DNA of 64,000 nt, from positions 7,349 through 71,348 of the forward strand of contig JBDTTU010000008.1 of assembly GCA_039930465.1 (NCBI GenBank), in the 5' to 3' direction. Source of the stretch: LMDS01 sp039930465. GTDB lineage: Bacteria > Pseudomonadota > Gammaproteobacteria > Burkholderiales > Burkholderiaceae_C. Shown here piece after piece: positions 33,900-42,231 of the stretch. The notes under the pieces were generated by a model. The model searched no databases and was not told the DNA's origin. It saw only the letters and a program-made list of their open reading frames with translations. The number at the start of each line of letters is the position of its first letter. The first letter of the stretch is position 1. Position numbers and translations under genes: made by a program.

Positions 33900-34838
33900 A
33901 TGACCCTCACCGAACTCCGCTACATCGTTGCCGTGGCCCGCGAGCGCCACTTCGGCCGCGCCGCCGAAGCCTGCTTCGTTTCACAGCCGACGCTGAGCGT
34001 GTCGATCAAGAAGCTCGAAGAAGAGCTCGACGTGAAGATCTTCGAGCGCGGCTCGAACGAGGTGAGCGTGACAAAGCTGGGCGAAGAGATCGTGCGCCAG
34101 GCGCAGACGGTGATCGAGCAGGCCGCAGCGATCAAGGAAATCGCCAAGCGCGGCAAAGACCCGGTCTCGGGCCCGCTGCGCCTGGGCGTGATCTACACGA
34201 TCGGCCCCTACCTGCTGCCCGATCTGGTGCGCCAGGCGATCGAACACGTGCCGCAGATGCCGCTGATGTTGCAGGAAAACTTCACCGCCAAACTGCTCGA
34301 GATGCTGCGGGTGGGCGAACTCGACTGCGCGATCATGGCCGAGCCTTTTCCCGACACCGGCCTGGCAGTGGCGCCGCTCTACGACGAGCCTTTCATGGCG
34401 GCGGTGCCCAAGACCCATGCGTTGGCCAAACGCAAGAGCATCAGCACCGAAGAGCTGAAGCGTGAAACCATGTTGCTGCTCGGCACCGGCCACTGCTTTC
34501 GCGACCACGTGCTCGAGGTCTGCCCCGAGTACGCGCGCTTCGCCAGCAGCGAGGATGGCAGTGCGAAGGGCTTGGGCATCCGCAACAGCTTCGAGGGCTC
34601 GTCGCTGGAGACGATCAAGTACATGGTCGCCTCGGGCATGGGCGTCACGGTCGTGCCGCAGCTCAGCGTGCCGAAAGACGCCCAGCCGCACATCAAATAC
34701 ATCGCGTTCACGAAGCCGGTGCCCACACGCCGCGTGGTGCTGGTGTGGCGCCGTACCTTCACGCGCTATGAGGCGATCGCGGCGCTGCGCAACGCGATCT
34801 ACGCCTGCCCGCTCGAAGGCGTGAAAAGGCTTTCTTGA
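33900..34838 (+). CDS. oxyR: Hydrogen-peroxide-sensing regulator OxyR
   Basis: This 312-residue LysR protein has the helix-turn-helix RHFGRAAEACFVSQPTLSVSIKKL. The redox pair is in GTGHCFRDHVLEVCPEY, with two cysteines 9 residues apart as in Escherichia coli C199/C208. Peroxide forms a disulfide between them, switching on katG and dps-type genes. Both are in this window at 46281 and 48539, and katG has an OxyR-like site upstream. Confidence 0.95.
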   Translation: MTLTELRYIVAVARERHFGRAAEACFVSQPTLSVSIKKLEEELDVKIFERGSNEVSVTKLGEEIVRQAQTVIEQAAAIKEIAKRGKDPVSGPLRLGVIYTIGPYLLPDLVRQAIEHVPQMPLMLQENFTAKLLEMLRVGELDCAIMAEPFPDTGLAVAPLYDEPFMAAVPKTHALAKRKSISTEELKRETMLLLGTGHCFRDHVLEVCPEYARFASSEDGSAKGLGIRNSFEGSSLETIKYMVASGMGVTVVPQLSVPKDAQPHIKYIAFTKPVPTRRVVLVWRRTFTRYEAIAALRNAIYACPLEGVKRLS

Positions 34839-34955
34839 TCAGTCGATCGTCAAGGCGGCGTACAGCACGGTCAGCACCAGCACGACGAAGCAGAAGGCTC
34901 CGAAAAGGTCCGAGGAGGACTTGGTCCTTTTGAGGGTGGCGGCGGGCTTGTTCAT
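34839..34955 (-). CDS. 38-residue single-pass membrane protein
   Basis: This short frame encodes MNKPAATLKRTKSSSD, followed by one clean hydrophobic helix (LFGAFCFVVLVLTVLYAALTI) and a terminal aspartate. The basic N-terminus and single helix give a classic small inner-membrane protein. It is convergent with oxyR, and the two stop codons lie next to each other. No strong ribosome site is visible, so expression is unproven, but the amphipathic design is unlikely in random GC-rich sequence. Confidence 0.55.
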   Translation of the reverse strand: MNKPAATLKRTKSSSDLFGAFCFVVLVLTVLYAALTID

Positions 34956-35012
34956 GGGGCCATCATCCCGTTCCACCCCCCGCTTGCACACCCCCTTGAA
35001 CATGGGCTGTCA

Positions 35013-35031
35013 GTTTCCCGAATCGGGAAAC
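35013..35031. promoter_or_regulatory. 19-bp palindrome
   Basis: GTTTCCCGA-A-TCGGGAAAC is a perfect inverted repeat with a 1-bp centre. It lies upstream of the 38-residue gene and downstream of the BTLCP gene. There is no T run, so it reads as a protein-binding site. Confidence 0.5.
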
Positions 35032-35093
35032 TCCGCTTGCAACGATCATCGGCAGCAGGGCGATGGCTCGGTGGCGCATGGCACTGGCCGGTG

Positions 35094-35675
35094 TCAGTGG
35101 GCGGGCAGCATCCGTTGCAGCACTTGGGCCCAGCGCACGATCTGCCGGGCCTCGCGCGCTGGCGGGCCGCGCTGCAACGCGCGCCACACCCCGTGCGTGT
35201 CGAAGCTGATCACCACCTGGAGGTCGGGGCGCTGCGAGAGCGGCCGAATCTCGTCGAGCATGTTGTCGAGGATCAGTTCGTCGCCTGCCGAATCGATCGA
35301 AGGCAGATAGGCCAGCACCATGTGCGGCTGCCACAGGTCGCCGGTACCGCCGAGCAGAACTCGCGCGTAGACCAGGCGCAACTGCTGCGCCGGCACGCCC
35401 TCGGCCAGCAGCGCGAAGTACTTGGCGATTGCGTAGTCTTCGCAGTCGCCGGCGCGGCGGGCCTGCAGTTCGTCGGATGTAGCCCAATAGTCCGCGCGGC
35501 CCCAGTTGATCGCGTCAGGGGCGAAAGCGACATGGTGGTTGAGCGCCTGATTGACAAGGGCCAGCGCTGGCGGCGCCACGAAGTCGGCGGCCGCGGCCTG
35601 ATGGCAGAGCACACACCAGCACAGCACCCATGCACCGATGCATCGTCCGGGTCCTGCGTGAGCCACCATCGACAT
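35094..35675 (-). CDS. Transglutaminase-like cysteine protease (BTLCP, LapG-like)
   Basis: This 193-residue exported protein has a signal peptide ending at CHQAAAA. The mature domain has the cysteine in RAGDCEDYAIAKYFAL, the histidine in QPHMVLAY and the aspartate in ELILDNM. This C-H-D order is that of bacterial transglutaminase-like periplasmic proteases such as LapG, which cleaves a biofilm adhesin under c-di-GMP control. No LapD-like partner or giant adhesin gene is adjacent. I start at 35675; 35669 is equally possible. Confidence 0.85.
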   Translation of the reverse strand: MSMVAHAGPGRCIGAWVLCWCVLCHQAAAADFVAPPALALVNQALNHHVAFAPDAINWGRADYWATSDELQARRAGDCEDYAIAKYFALLAEGVPAQQLRLVYARVLLGGTGDLWQPHMVLAYLPSIDSAGDELILDNMLDEIRPLSQRPDLQVVISFDTHGVWRALQRGPPAREARQIVRWAQVLQRMLPAH

Positions 35676-35917
35676 GCGCCACCTCGCAAGGTTGGCCCTG
35701 GCGCCCGGCACGTTGATCCAGGCCCGCCGGAGAGGTAGAAGTCGATGGCCATTCTGCGTCCGATCTTCACTGATGTGTCTCCCTAGGTTGATTGGGGGAT
35801 CGGGCACGCAACGGCGGGCCGCAAAGGCTGGCGCGCGGAACCGCGCCGCCCTATATTGCGATGCATGGACGGTCGCGGGCGCTCTGGTTCCGTGGGCCTT
35901 TGGAAGGAGTACGCCAC

Positions 35918-36277
35918 ATGCCCTACATTCATCGCACCGCCCTGGGCGAGATCGACAGCTTGCATCGCGGGCCGCTGCCCGGCGCGAGCGAGTTTCTCGA
36001 CAACGAGCACCCGGAAGTTCAGCGCTTTGTCGGCAACAGCGCCCAGCCCGACAGCTTCAACCGGCTCGACGCCGAGTTCATCCGGGTCCTTGAAGATCTG
36101 ATCGACACGATGATCATGAAGAACCTGATCTCCATCACCGAGCTCCCCGAGCACGCACAGAGCAAGCTGACGGCGCGCAAGAGTTTGCGCGACCGATTGG
36201 GCGGCAAGACACTGCGCTTGTTCTCGAACTCAGGCTTCTCCGAGGTCATCGACGACACCGGTTTCGGGCCGCTCTGA
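35918..36277 (+). CDS. Conserved hypothetical protein
   Basis: This 119-residue soluble protein starts MPYIHRTALGEIDSLHR after a strong AAGGAG site. It has a helical core (LDAEFIRVLEDLIDTMIMKNLISITELPEHAQSKLTARKSLRDRL). Proteins of this pattern are common in beta- and gammaproteobacteria, sometimes mislabelled as tryptophan synthase beta-like, and have no known function. Its 3' end overlaps the convergent YciI gene by 48 bases. Confidence 0.75.
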   Translation: MPYIHRTALGEIDSLHRGPLPGASEFLDNEHPEVQRFVGNSAQPDSFNRLDAEFIRVLEDLIDTMIMKNLISITELPEHAQSKLTARKSLRDRLGGKTLRLFSNSGFSEVIDDTGFGPL

Positions 36278-36577
36278 AGGCTCGGGAAACCCGGCCTTCT
36301 GTGGCCACAGATTGCGAAACGCACGCACCTGCGTCGTCGCGTACAGCCCGGCCTGCGTGAACGGCTCGTGTTCGAGCCAGGCGAGCGCGGCCGCGCGGTC
36401 GGAGAAGTCGATCACCAGCAAACTGCCGAGCATGGTTCGCCCGTCTTCTGCGAGCAGCGGGCCGGCGAACGCGATGCGCTCGGCGACCTGCCCGAGGTAG
36501 GCCTTGTGCTCGGGCCGAACCCGCGCACGCAACGCAGCCGAGTGCGGCTGGTCGACAAGCATCAGTGCGTAGAGCAT
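36230..36577 (-). CDS. YciI-family protein
   Basis: This 115-residue protein has the YCII/dimeric alpha-beta barrel pattern: a start LYALMLVDQPHSAALRARVRPEH, AFAGPLLAEDG, and the DFSDRAAALAWLEHEPFTQAGL segment. These small proteins are usually dimeric and may bind or isomerise small acids. The C-terminal 25 or so residues go beyond the domain and overlap the convergent gene. It follows the MetE-like gene on the same strand, so it may be the tail of that operon. Confidence 0.85.
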   Translation of the reverse strand: MLYALMLVDQPHSAALRARVRPEHKAYLGQVAERIAFAGPLLAEDGRTMLGSLLVIDFSDRAAALAWLEHEPFTQAGLYATTQVRAFRNLWPQKAGFPEPSERPETGVVDDLGEA

Positions 36578-36593
36578 GGTTGTGCGTCGGCGC

Positions 36594-37622
36594 TCAGACG
36601 CCGCCGTGCCTGCGCCGCAAGACCTTCGCCGCTTCGACCATCGCGCGCAGTTTGCCGAAGGCTGTTTCGCGCGGCAGGTACTTCATGCCGCAGTCGGGCG
36701 CCAGGATCACGTTTTCTGCTTTGACATACGGCAGCGCACGCTCGATGCGCTCCACGATCGTGTCGACCGTCTCGACGGCCGGGTCGGAGAGATCGATGCA
36801 ACCCACCATCACACGCTTGCCGTCGAGCGCCTGCAGGGCCGAACAGTCGAGGTTCGATTGCGCGGTTTCGATCGACACCTGCTTGCAGCTGCACTGCGCC
36901 AGTTCCGGCAGGAAGGAGTAGCCGCTCGGGCGCGCGTGGATGATCGCGGCGTAGCCGAAGCAGATGTGCACCGCCGTCGTTCCGGTGATGCCTTCGAGCG
37001 CGCGGTTCAGCGCCGCGAGGCCGTACTGCCGCGCCTTCTCGGGCCGGGCCTGCATGTAGGGCTCGTCGATCTGTACCACATCGGCACCGGCGGCGAAGAG
37101 GTCGCGAATCTCGCCGTTCACAGCTTCGGCGTAATCCATTGCCGCTTCTTCTTCGCTCTTGTAGAAATCGTTCTGTGCCTGCTGCAGCATCGTGAACGGG
37201 CCGGGCACGGTGATCTTCACCAAACGGTCGGTGTTGGCGCGCAGGAACTTCAGGTCGTCGACCTCGACCGCGTGTTTGCGGCGGATCTTGCCGACGATGC
37301 GCGGCACCGGGTTCGGGTGGCCCGAGCGGTCGAGCGCGGTGCCGGGGTTGTCGAGGTCAACGCCTTCCAGCGCAGTGGCGAAGCGGTTCGAGTAACTCTC
37401 GCGCCGGATCTCGCCGTCGCTGACGATGTCGAGCCCCGCGTCTTCCTGGGCGCGGATCGCGATCAGCGTCGCGTCGTCCTGCGCCTGTTCCAGGTACTGC
37501 GGCGGAATGCGCCACAGCTCGCGCGCACGGGTGCGCGGCGGGAAACGCCCGGCGAGCTTTTCGCGGTCGATCAGCCAGTCGGGCTGCGGGAAGCTGCCGA
37601 CGATGGTGGTGGGGAACAGCAT
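36594..37622 (-). CDS. MetE-C-terminal-like (cobalamin-independent methionine synthase fold) protein
   Basis: This 342-residue protein matches the C-terminal catalytic half of MetE. Visible are PTTIVGSFPQP at the start, GLDIVSDGEIRRESY, the VQIDEPYM motif, HICFGYA, and CGMKYLP near the end, with H and C as zinc-ligand candidates. It lacks the N-terminal MetE half. Stand-alone forms often act on other methyl donors or in demethylation pathways. It is the last gene of the aromatic-type operon, 26 bases after livF, which suggests a linked role, for example methyl transfer from a methoxylated substrate. That role is inference. Confidence 0.8.
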   Translation of the reverse strand: MLFPTTIVGSFPQPDWLIDREKLAGRFPPRTRARELWRIPPQYLEQAQDDATLIAIRAQEDAGLDIVSDGEIRRESYSNRFATALEGVDLDNPGTALDRSGHPNPVPRIVGKIRRKHAVEVDDLKFLRANTDRLVKITVPGPFTMLQQAQNDFYKSEEEAAMDYAEAVNGEIRDLFAAGADVVQIDEPYMQARPEKARQYGLAALNRALEGITGTTAVHICFGYAAIIHARPSGYSFLPELAQCSCKQVSIETAQSNLDCSALQALDGKRVMVGCIDLSDPAVETVDTIVERIERALPYVKAENVILAPDCGMKYLPRETAFGKLRAMVEAAKVLRRRHGGV

Positions 37623-37648
37623 GGTGTTGGTCTCCAGTTCAGTGACGT

Positions 37649-38353
37649 TCAAACGCCCAGGTAGGCGCGCTGGATTTCGGGGCGGGCGAGCAGCTCGTCG
37701 GGCGCGCCGTCGGCGACGATGCGGCCTTCTTCGAGCACGTAGGCGCGGGTCGAGACGCCCATCGCCATCACGACGTTCTGCTCGACCATCAGCACCGACA
37801 TGCCTTCGGCATTGATGCGCCGGATCGCCGCGAACATGTCGTGCACGATCAGCGGAGACAGGCCGAGCGAAGGTTCGTCGAGCAACAGCAGGCGCGGCCG
37901 CGCCATCAGCGCGCGCGCGATCGCGACCATCTGCTGTTGCCCGCCCGACAGCTCACCGGCCGGGCTGGCGAGCTTTTCGCGCAAAACCGGGAAGAGTTCG
38001 ATCGCCGCCTCAAGCGACTGCCTTCGCCGCGCTTTCGCAGCCGGCAGGTAACTGCCCAATTCCAGGTTCTCGAGCACGCTCATGCCGGTGAACAGGCGCC
38101 GGCCTTCGGGCACGATCGCGATGCCGGCTTCGCAGAAGCGGTGGGGCGCAAGCTGCGTGATGTCGTGGCCTTCGAACACGATGCGCCCGGCGCGCGCGCG
38201 CAAGATGCCCGCCAGCGTGTTGATCAGCGTCGTCTTGCCGGCGCCGTTCGGTCCGACGACGCACAGCAGCTCACCGGTGCGCACTTCGAGCGACACGCCC
38301 CAGAGCGCGGGCGCCGCGCCATAGGCCACCTGCAGGTCGTGAACTTCAAGCAT
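37649..38353 (-). CDS. livF: Branched-chain-type ABC transporter ATPase LivF
   Basis: This 234-residue ATPase has Walker A GPNGAGKTT, signature ELSGGQQQM and Walker B LLLLDEPSLGL. It ends GVSTRAYVLEEGRI, typical of LivF. The start at 38353 overlaps the end of the LivM-LivG fusion by 8 bases. It powers import together with the genes upstream in the operon. Confidence 0.92.
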   Translation of the reverse strand: MLEVHDLQVAYGAAPALWGVSLEVRTGELLCVVGPNGAGKTTLINTLAGILRARAGRIVFEGHDITQLAPHRFCEAGIAIVPEGRRLFTGMSVLENLELGSYLPAAKARRRQSLEAAIELFPVLREKLASPAGELSGGQQQMVAIARALMARPRLLLLDEPSLGLSPLIVHDMFAAIRRINAEGMSVLMVEQNVVMAMGVSTRAYVLEEGRIVADGAPDELLARPEIQRAYLGV

Positions 38354-40130
38354 GGGCTGGCTCCAGCGCCGGTGGCGGCGGTGGCGCATGGGGTTTGCCA
38401 AGGTAAGCGGTCATGACCTCGGGACGCTGCATCACGTCGCTCGCGCTGCCTTCGGCCAACAGTTCGCCGTGGTTGAAGACAACAATGCGGTCGGTGAGTG
38501 CCATCACCGCGCGCATCACGTGTTCGACGAAGACGATGGTCGAGCCCTGGTCGCGGATGCGGCGGATCAGGGCCACCGCGTCGTCGATCTCGCTCGGCGT
38601 GAGGCCACACAGCACTTCGTCGAGCAGCACGAGGCGCGGGCGCGAAGCGAGCGCCCGCGCGAGTTCGAGGAACTTGCGCTGGTGCAGGTTCAGGTCGTCG
38701 GGGTGCGCGTTCGCCTTCTCAAGCAGGCCGGTGAATTCGAGCCAGGTCATCGCCTGCTTGCGCGCGGCCGCGGGGTCGGGCACCGCGCCGCCGAACATCG
38801 TTGCCAGCGCCACGTTGTCGAGCACGCTCATGTGCGGGAAGGGGCGCGGGATTTGATAAGTGCGGGCGATGCCGGCGCCGGCGATGCGGTGCGCGGACAG
38901 GCCGGCGAGGCTTCGGCCTTCGAAGACGACCTCGCCGGCGGTCGGCGTGTAGTGGCCGCTGACGACGTTGATGAAGGTCGACTTGCCCGAGCCATTCGGG
39001 CCGAGCAGGCCGAGGATTTCGCCGCGCCGCACGTCCACGTCAACGCCGGCCAGCGCACGCACGCCCTTGAACGACTTTTGCAGACCGCGCACACGCAGCA
39101 GCACTTCGCCGTGGTTCGCTGGCACGGTGGCGTTGGCAGTGGCCGGCGCAGGCACGAGCGCCGACAGCGCAGGCACTCCGCCCAGCGCCGCAGCGCGTTT
39201 ACCGAACAGCTTCTGCAGCCGCAACAGAATGCCGTCGGGCATGAACAGAATCGCCGCGATCAGTATCACGCCGATCATCGCCTTGCCGGCAATCGCGTGA
39301 TCGGCCGCGGTGAAGCTGTACAGCAACGCGGTGATCGCCACTGCCCCGACCGCCGGCCCGGCCCAATGCCGTGTGCCACCGAGCACGCTCATCAACACGA
39401 CCGTGAGCGGCACGGTGATCGTGAACACATCGCCTGCCGTCACGTAAGACAGGAAGAGTGCATGGATGCCACCGGCCACACCGGCCAGCGCGCACGAGAT
39501 CGCCAACGCGATCAGTTTGTAGCGGTAGGTCGGCACGCCCATCACTTCGGCCGCGTCTTCGTCGTCGTGGATCGCGAACAGGCCGGCACCGAATTTCGAG
39601 ACGAAGATGGCCCACGCGGCCAACATCGTCAGCGTCGCTGCGGCGAGTGCCAGCAGGTAGAAGGTGGACGACTGCGTCGGCCCGATCGCCGGCACCGGCA
39701 CGCCGCTGAGGGGCACGCCGTTGCCACCGTCGATGGGGGTGTTGACGACGATGGTGCCGATCACGAACGTGATCGCCAGCGTGAGCAGCGCGAACAGTTC
39801 GCCGCGCACGCCCTTCACGCGGAACACCACCGCACCGAGCGCCTCGCCGAGCAGCGCGGCCACCAGCGCAGCGACCGGAAGCGTCCAGAGGAACGGCCAC
39901 TCGTAGCGCGCGAGCAGCGTGCTCGTGGTGTACAAGCCCGCGCCGAAGAATGCGCCGTGGCCGAACGAGAAGTAGCCGGTGTAGCCGGACAAGATGTTCC
40001 ACGACGTGGCGAGCACGACCCAATGCAGCATCAGGTACAGCAGCGAGTCGTAGTACGCCGGCAGGCCGAGCTTTGGCACGAAGGCCAGCGCCACGGCGGC
40101 GGCAACGATGATCAGCGGCGTGCGTTTCAT
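38346..40130 (-). CDS. LivM permease fused to LivG ATPase
   Basis: This 594-residue protein combines a LivM-type permease (residues 1-320, about 8-9 membrane segments, SGYTGYFSFGHGAFFG) with a LivG-type ATPase (about 345-594). The ATPase has Walker A GPNGSGKST and Walker B LVLLDEVLCGL. The ABC signature is degenerate: LNLHQRKFLEL stands where LSYGQQ is usual, so this site may hydrolyse poorly. The start at 40130 overlaps the livH stop by 4 bases. Confidence 0.9.
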   Translation of the reverse strand: MKRTPLIIVAAAVALAFVPKLGLPAYYDSLLYLMLHWVVLATSWNILSGYTGYFSFGHGAFFGAGLYTTSTLLARYEWPFLWTLPVAALVAALLGEALGAVVFRVKGVRGELFALLTLAITFVIGTIVVNTPIDGGNGVPLSGVPVPAIGPTQSSTFYLLALAAATLTMLAAWAIFVSKFGAGLFAIHDDEDAAEVMGVPTYRYKLIALAISCALAGVAGGIHALFLSYVTAGDVFTITVPLTVVLMSVLGGTRHWAGPAVGAVAITALLYSFTAADHAIAGKAMIGVILIAAILFMPDGILLRLQKLFGKRAAALGGVPALSALVPAPATANATVPANHGEVLLRVRGLQKSFKGVRALAGVDVDVRRGEILGLLGPNGSGKSTFINVVSGHYTPTAGEVVFEGRSLAGLSAHRIAGAGIARTYQIPRPFPHMSVLDNVALATMFGGAVPDPAAARKQAMTWLEFTGLLEKANAHPDDLNLHQRKFLELARALASRPRLVLLDEVLCGLTPSEIDDAVALIRRIRDQGSTIVFVEHVMRAVMALTDRIVVFNHGELLAEGSASDVMQRPEVMTAYLGKPHAPPPPPALEPAHA

Positions 40131-40993
40131 GAAGCCTTCCCGGGGCGCAGCACGAGAATGAAGATCAGCAGCGTGAACGAGACGATCGGCGCCCACGACG
40201 GCGCGGTCACGGCCATCGTGATCGCTTCGCTGACGCCGATCACCGTGCCGGCGATCAGCGGTCCGAGCGGTCGCGCGAGGCCGCCCAGCATCACCGCGGC
40301 GAACACCACGCCGATCCACGCGTACATCTGCGAGGGCGCGAGCGTGAAGCTGAGCGCCAGGCACACGCCGGCGACGCTCGCGAGCGCGGCACAGGTGCCG
40401 GCCAGCAGCAGCGCATTGCGCTTCTGGTTCACGCCGAAGGCCGAGGCGATGGGTGCGTCTTCGGCGGCGGCGCGCATCGCGCGGCCGAGATCGGTGTAGC
40501 GCAGCACCGCCCACGCCGCGAACGAGATGCCCACCGCGAGCACAAGCGTGATGAGCTCGGGCACCGGCATGTAAAGGCCGGCCAGCTTGAACTTCTGCTC
40601 CCCGTAGCTCGATTCGAGCTTGCGGAAGTCGGCGGTCCAGATGGTCTGGATGATGGATTCGACGATGCCCATCAGCCCGAAGGTCAGCAGCAACGAGTTG
40701 AACGGCGTGACCTTGAAGCGCGCCATCACCCAATGCAGCCCGACGCCGGCGGCGAAGAACGCGGGCACGATCACGCCGAGCGTGAGCAACGGGTCGATGC
40801 CCTTGCTCGCCATCTCGTAACAGAGGTAGGCGGCGAGGAACGCGAACGCGAAGTGCGCCAGGTTGATGAGCTTGAGCAGGCCCCAGCTCAGGCTGAGGCC
40901 CAGGCCCATCAAACCGTACAACGCGCCAACAAAAACGCCCGACAGGATGCTTTGCGACAGCAGCGAAGCGCTGGGGAGCGTGAATGCCGACAT
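40127..40993 (-). CDS. livH: Branched-chain-type ABC permease LivH
   Basis: This 288-residue membrane protein has about 8 hydrophobic segments and the LivH hallmarks ALYGLMGLGLSLSWGLLKLINLAHF and GRAMRAAAEDAPIASAFGVN (the cytoplasmic coupling loop). It pairs with the LivM domain downstream to form the channel. It begins 10 bases after the binding-protein gene. Confidence 0.93.
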   Translation of the reverse strand: MSAFTLPSASLLSQSILSGVFVGALYGLMGLGLSLSWGLLKLINLAHFAFAFLAAYLCYEMASKGIDPLLTLGVIVPAFFAAGVGLHWVMARFKVTPFNSLLLTFGLMGIVESIIQTIWTADFRKLESSYGEQKFKLAGLYMPVPELITLVLAVGISFAAWAVLRYTDLGRAMRAAAEDAPIASAFGVNQKRNALLLAGTCAALASVAGVCLALSFTLAPSQMYAWIGVVFAAVMLGGLARPLGPLIAGTVIGVSEAITMAVTAPSWAPIVSFTLLIFILVLRPGKAS

Positions 40994-41003
40994 GCAAGCG
41001 TGA

Positions 41004-42203
41004 CTACTGGGCCAGCAGCTTGGCGCCGCCTGAGGTCACTTCCTTCGGCCAGACGACGACCCAGTGGCCGTTCTGCACCTGCTTCACACGCATCAGGTCG
41101 TCGCCGAAGTTACCGGTGCCGTTGAAGCGCAGCTTGCCTTGCAAGGTGTCGACCTTGTTGGCCTTGATCCACTCGCCGATCTTCTTGTCGTCCAGGCTCT
41201 TCGTGGCCACCACGCCGGCTTCGAGAATCTGCCAGGCGGTGTACGACGCTGCGGCCTGCGTTTCGACCGACGGGTCGGCGAGGCCGGCCTTGGTGGCGCG
41301 CTCGCGGTAGAGCTTGACGAACTCGGCCGCGCCGGTGTTGGCGGTGAACGGCGGCTGCTCTTCGAAGATCGTGACCGAGAGCGCGTTCTTCGCTTCCGGC
41401 AGGGCGACCAGTTGCGCTGGCGACGGGTAAAGATAGAAGTGCTGTGGTGGCACGTAGTCGATCTTCTTCATCGCGTCGAGCAGCAGGTTGCCGTCGAGGC
41501 CGATCGCACCGACCCAGACAAAGTCGGGCTTGGCGTCCTTGATGCGGTTGGCGATCGGGCCGAAATCGCGGTTGCCGAAGTCCCACTCGAGGAACAGCAC
41601 TTCACTCAGGCCGCGCTTTTTCATCACCTCGCGCGCACCTGCCGTCATGAACTGGATCGACGGGAACTTGTTCGTGACCACAGCCACGGTCTTGGGTGGC
41701 TTGGGGCCGGCGGCGAGTGCGTCGAACACGGTGTTCGGCACCGTGGTCGCCGGGTCGGAACCGAGCGACCAGGCCGGGAACTGCAGGTCGTATTTGGCAA
41801 GCGACGGTATGCCCAGTGTGTGGTGCACCAGCACCTTGTTGTAGCGCTGCGCCACGCCCATCGCCGAGAGGATCGCGCCGGTGGCGTAGGGCCCCATCAG
41901 CAGGTCGACCTTGTCGGCGGTGACGAGCTGCTCGTACAGCGTGCGCGCCAGGTCGGGCTTCGACTGGTCGTCTTTCACGACCCATTCGAGCGGCCGGCCC
42001 AGCCAGCCGCCACGCTTGTTGGCCTGCTCGACGTAGATCTCGCCGACCAATCTGTGGACCTGCGCTGTCGCCGAGAGCGGCCCGGTCAGTGCGAGCGTGC
42101 TGCCGATCCGGATCGGCGTGCCGGCCTGCGCGAAAGCCTGGCTTGCGAGGACGAGCAGCGTGGCGGCGACGGCGCTGCGGCGCGAGAGGTTCGGGGTGTT
42201 CAT
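41004..42203 (-). CDS. LivK-type periplasmic substrate-binding protein
   Basis: This 399-residue protein has a twin-arginine-like signal (NLSRRSAVAATLLVLASQAFA). The mature part starts TPIRIGSTLALTGPLSATAQ, the usual opening of type I binding proteins for branched-chain amino acids, amides and aromatic acids. The surrounding catabolic genes suggest the ligand is an aromatic or dicarboxylic acid rather than leucine. Confidence 0.92.
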   Translation of the reverse strand: MNTPNLSRRSAVAATLLVLASQAFAQAGTPIRIGSTLALTGPLSATAQVHRLVGEIYVEQANKRGGWLGRPLEWVVKDDQSKPDLARTLYEQLVTADKVDLLMGPYATGAILSAMGVAQRYNKVLVHHTLGIPSLAKYDLQFPAWSLGSDPATTVPNTVFDALAAGPKPPKTVAVVTNKFPSIQFMTAGAREVMKKRGLSEVLFLEWDFGNRDFGPIANRIKDAKPDFVWVGAIGLDGNLLLDAMKKIDYVPPQHFYLYPSPAQLVALPEAKNALSVTIFEEQPPFTANTGAAEFVKLYRERATKAGLADPSVETQAAASYTAWQILEAGVVATKSLDDKKIGEWIKANKVDTLQGKLRFNGTGNFGDDLMRVKQVQNGHWVVVWPKEVTSGGAKLLAQ

Positions 42204-42231
42204 CAGGTTTGTCTCCTTTTGTGGCTCTGGG

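Noticed and set aside
35918..36277. Annotation as a tryptophan synthase beta-like enzyme
   Set aside because: The protein is only 119 residues and has no PLP lysine or substrate motif.
38352..40499. A 715-residue plus-strand frame opposite the Liv genes
   Set aside because: It is antisense to membrane and ATPase genes with clear motifs, and its composition is typical of a shadow frame.
40131..40997. A long N-terminal extension of the LivM-LivG protein to 40997
   Set aside because: The extension lies out of frame over livH, which encodes a complete permease; the real start is the ATG at 40130.
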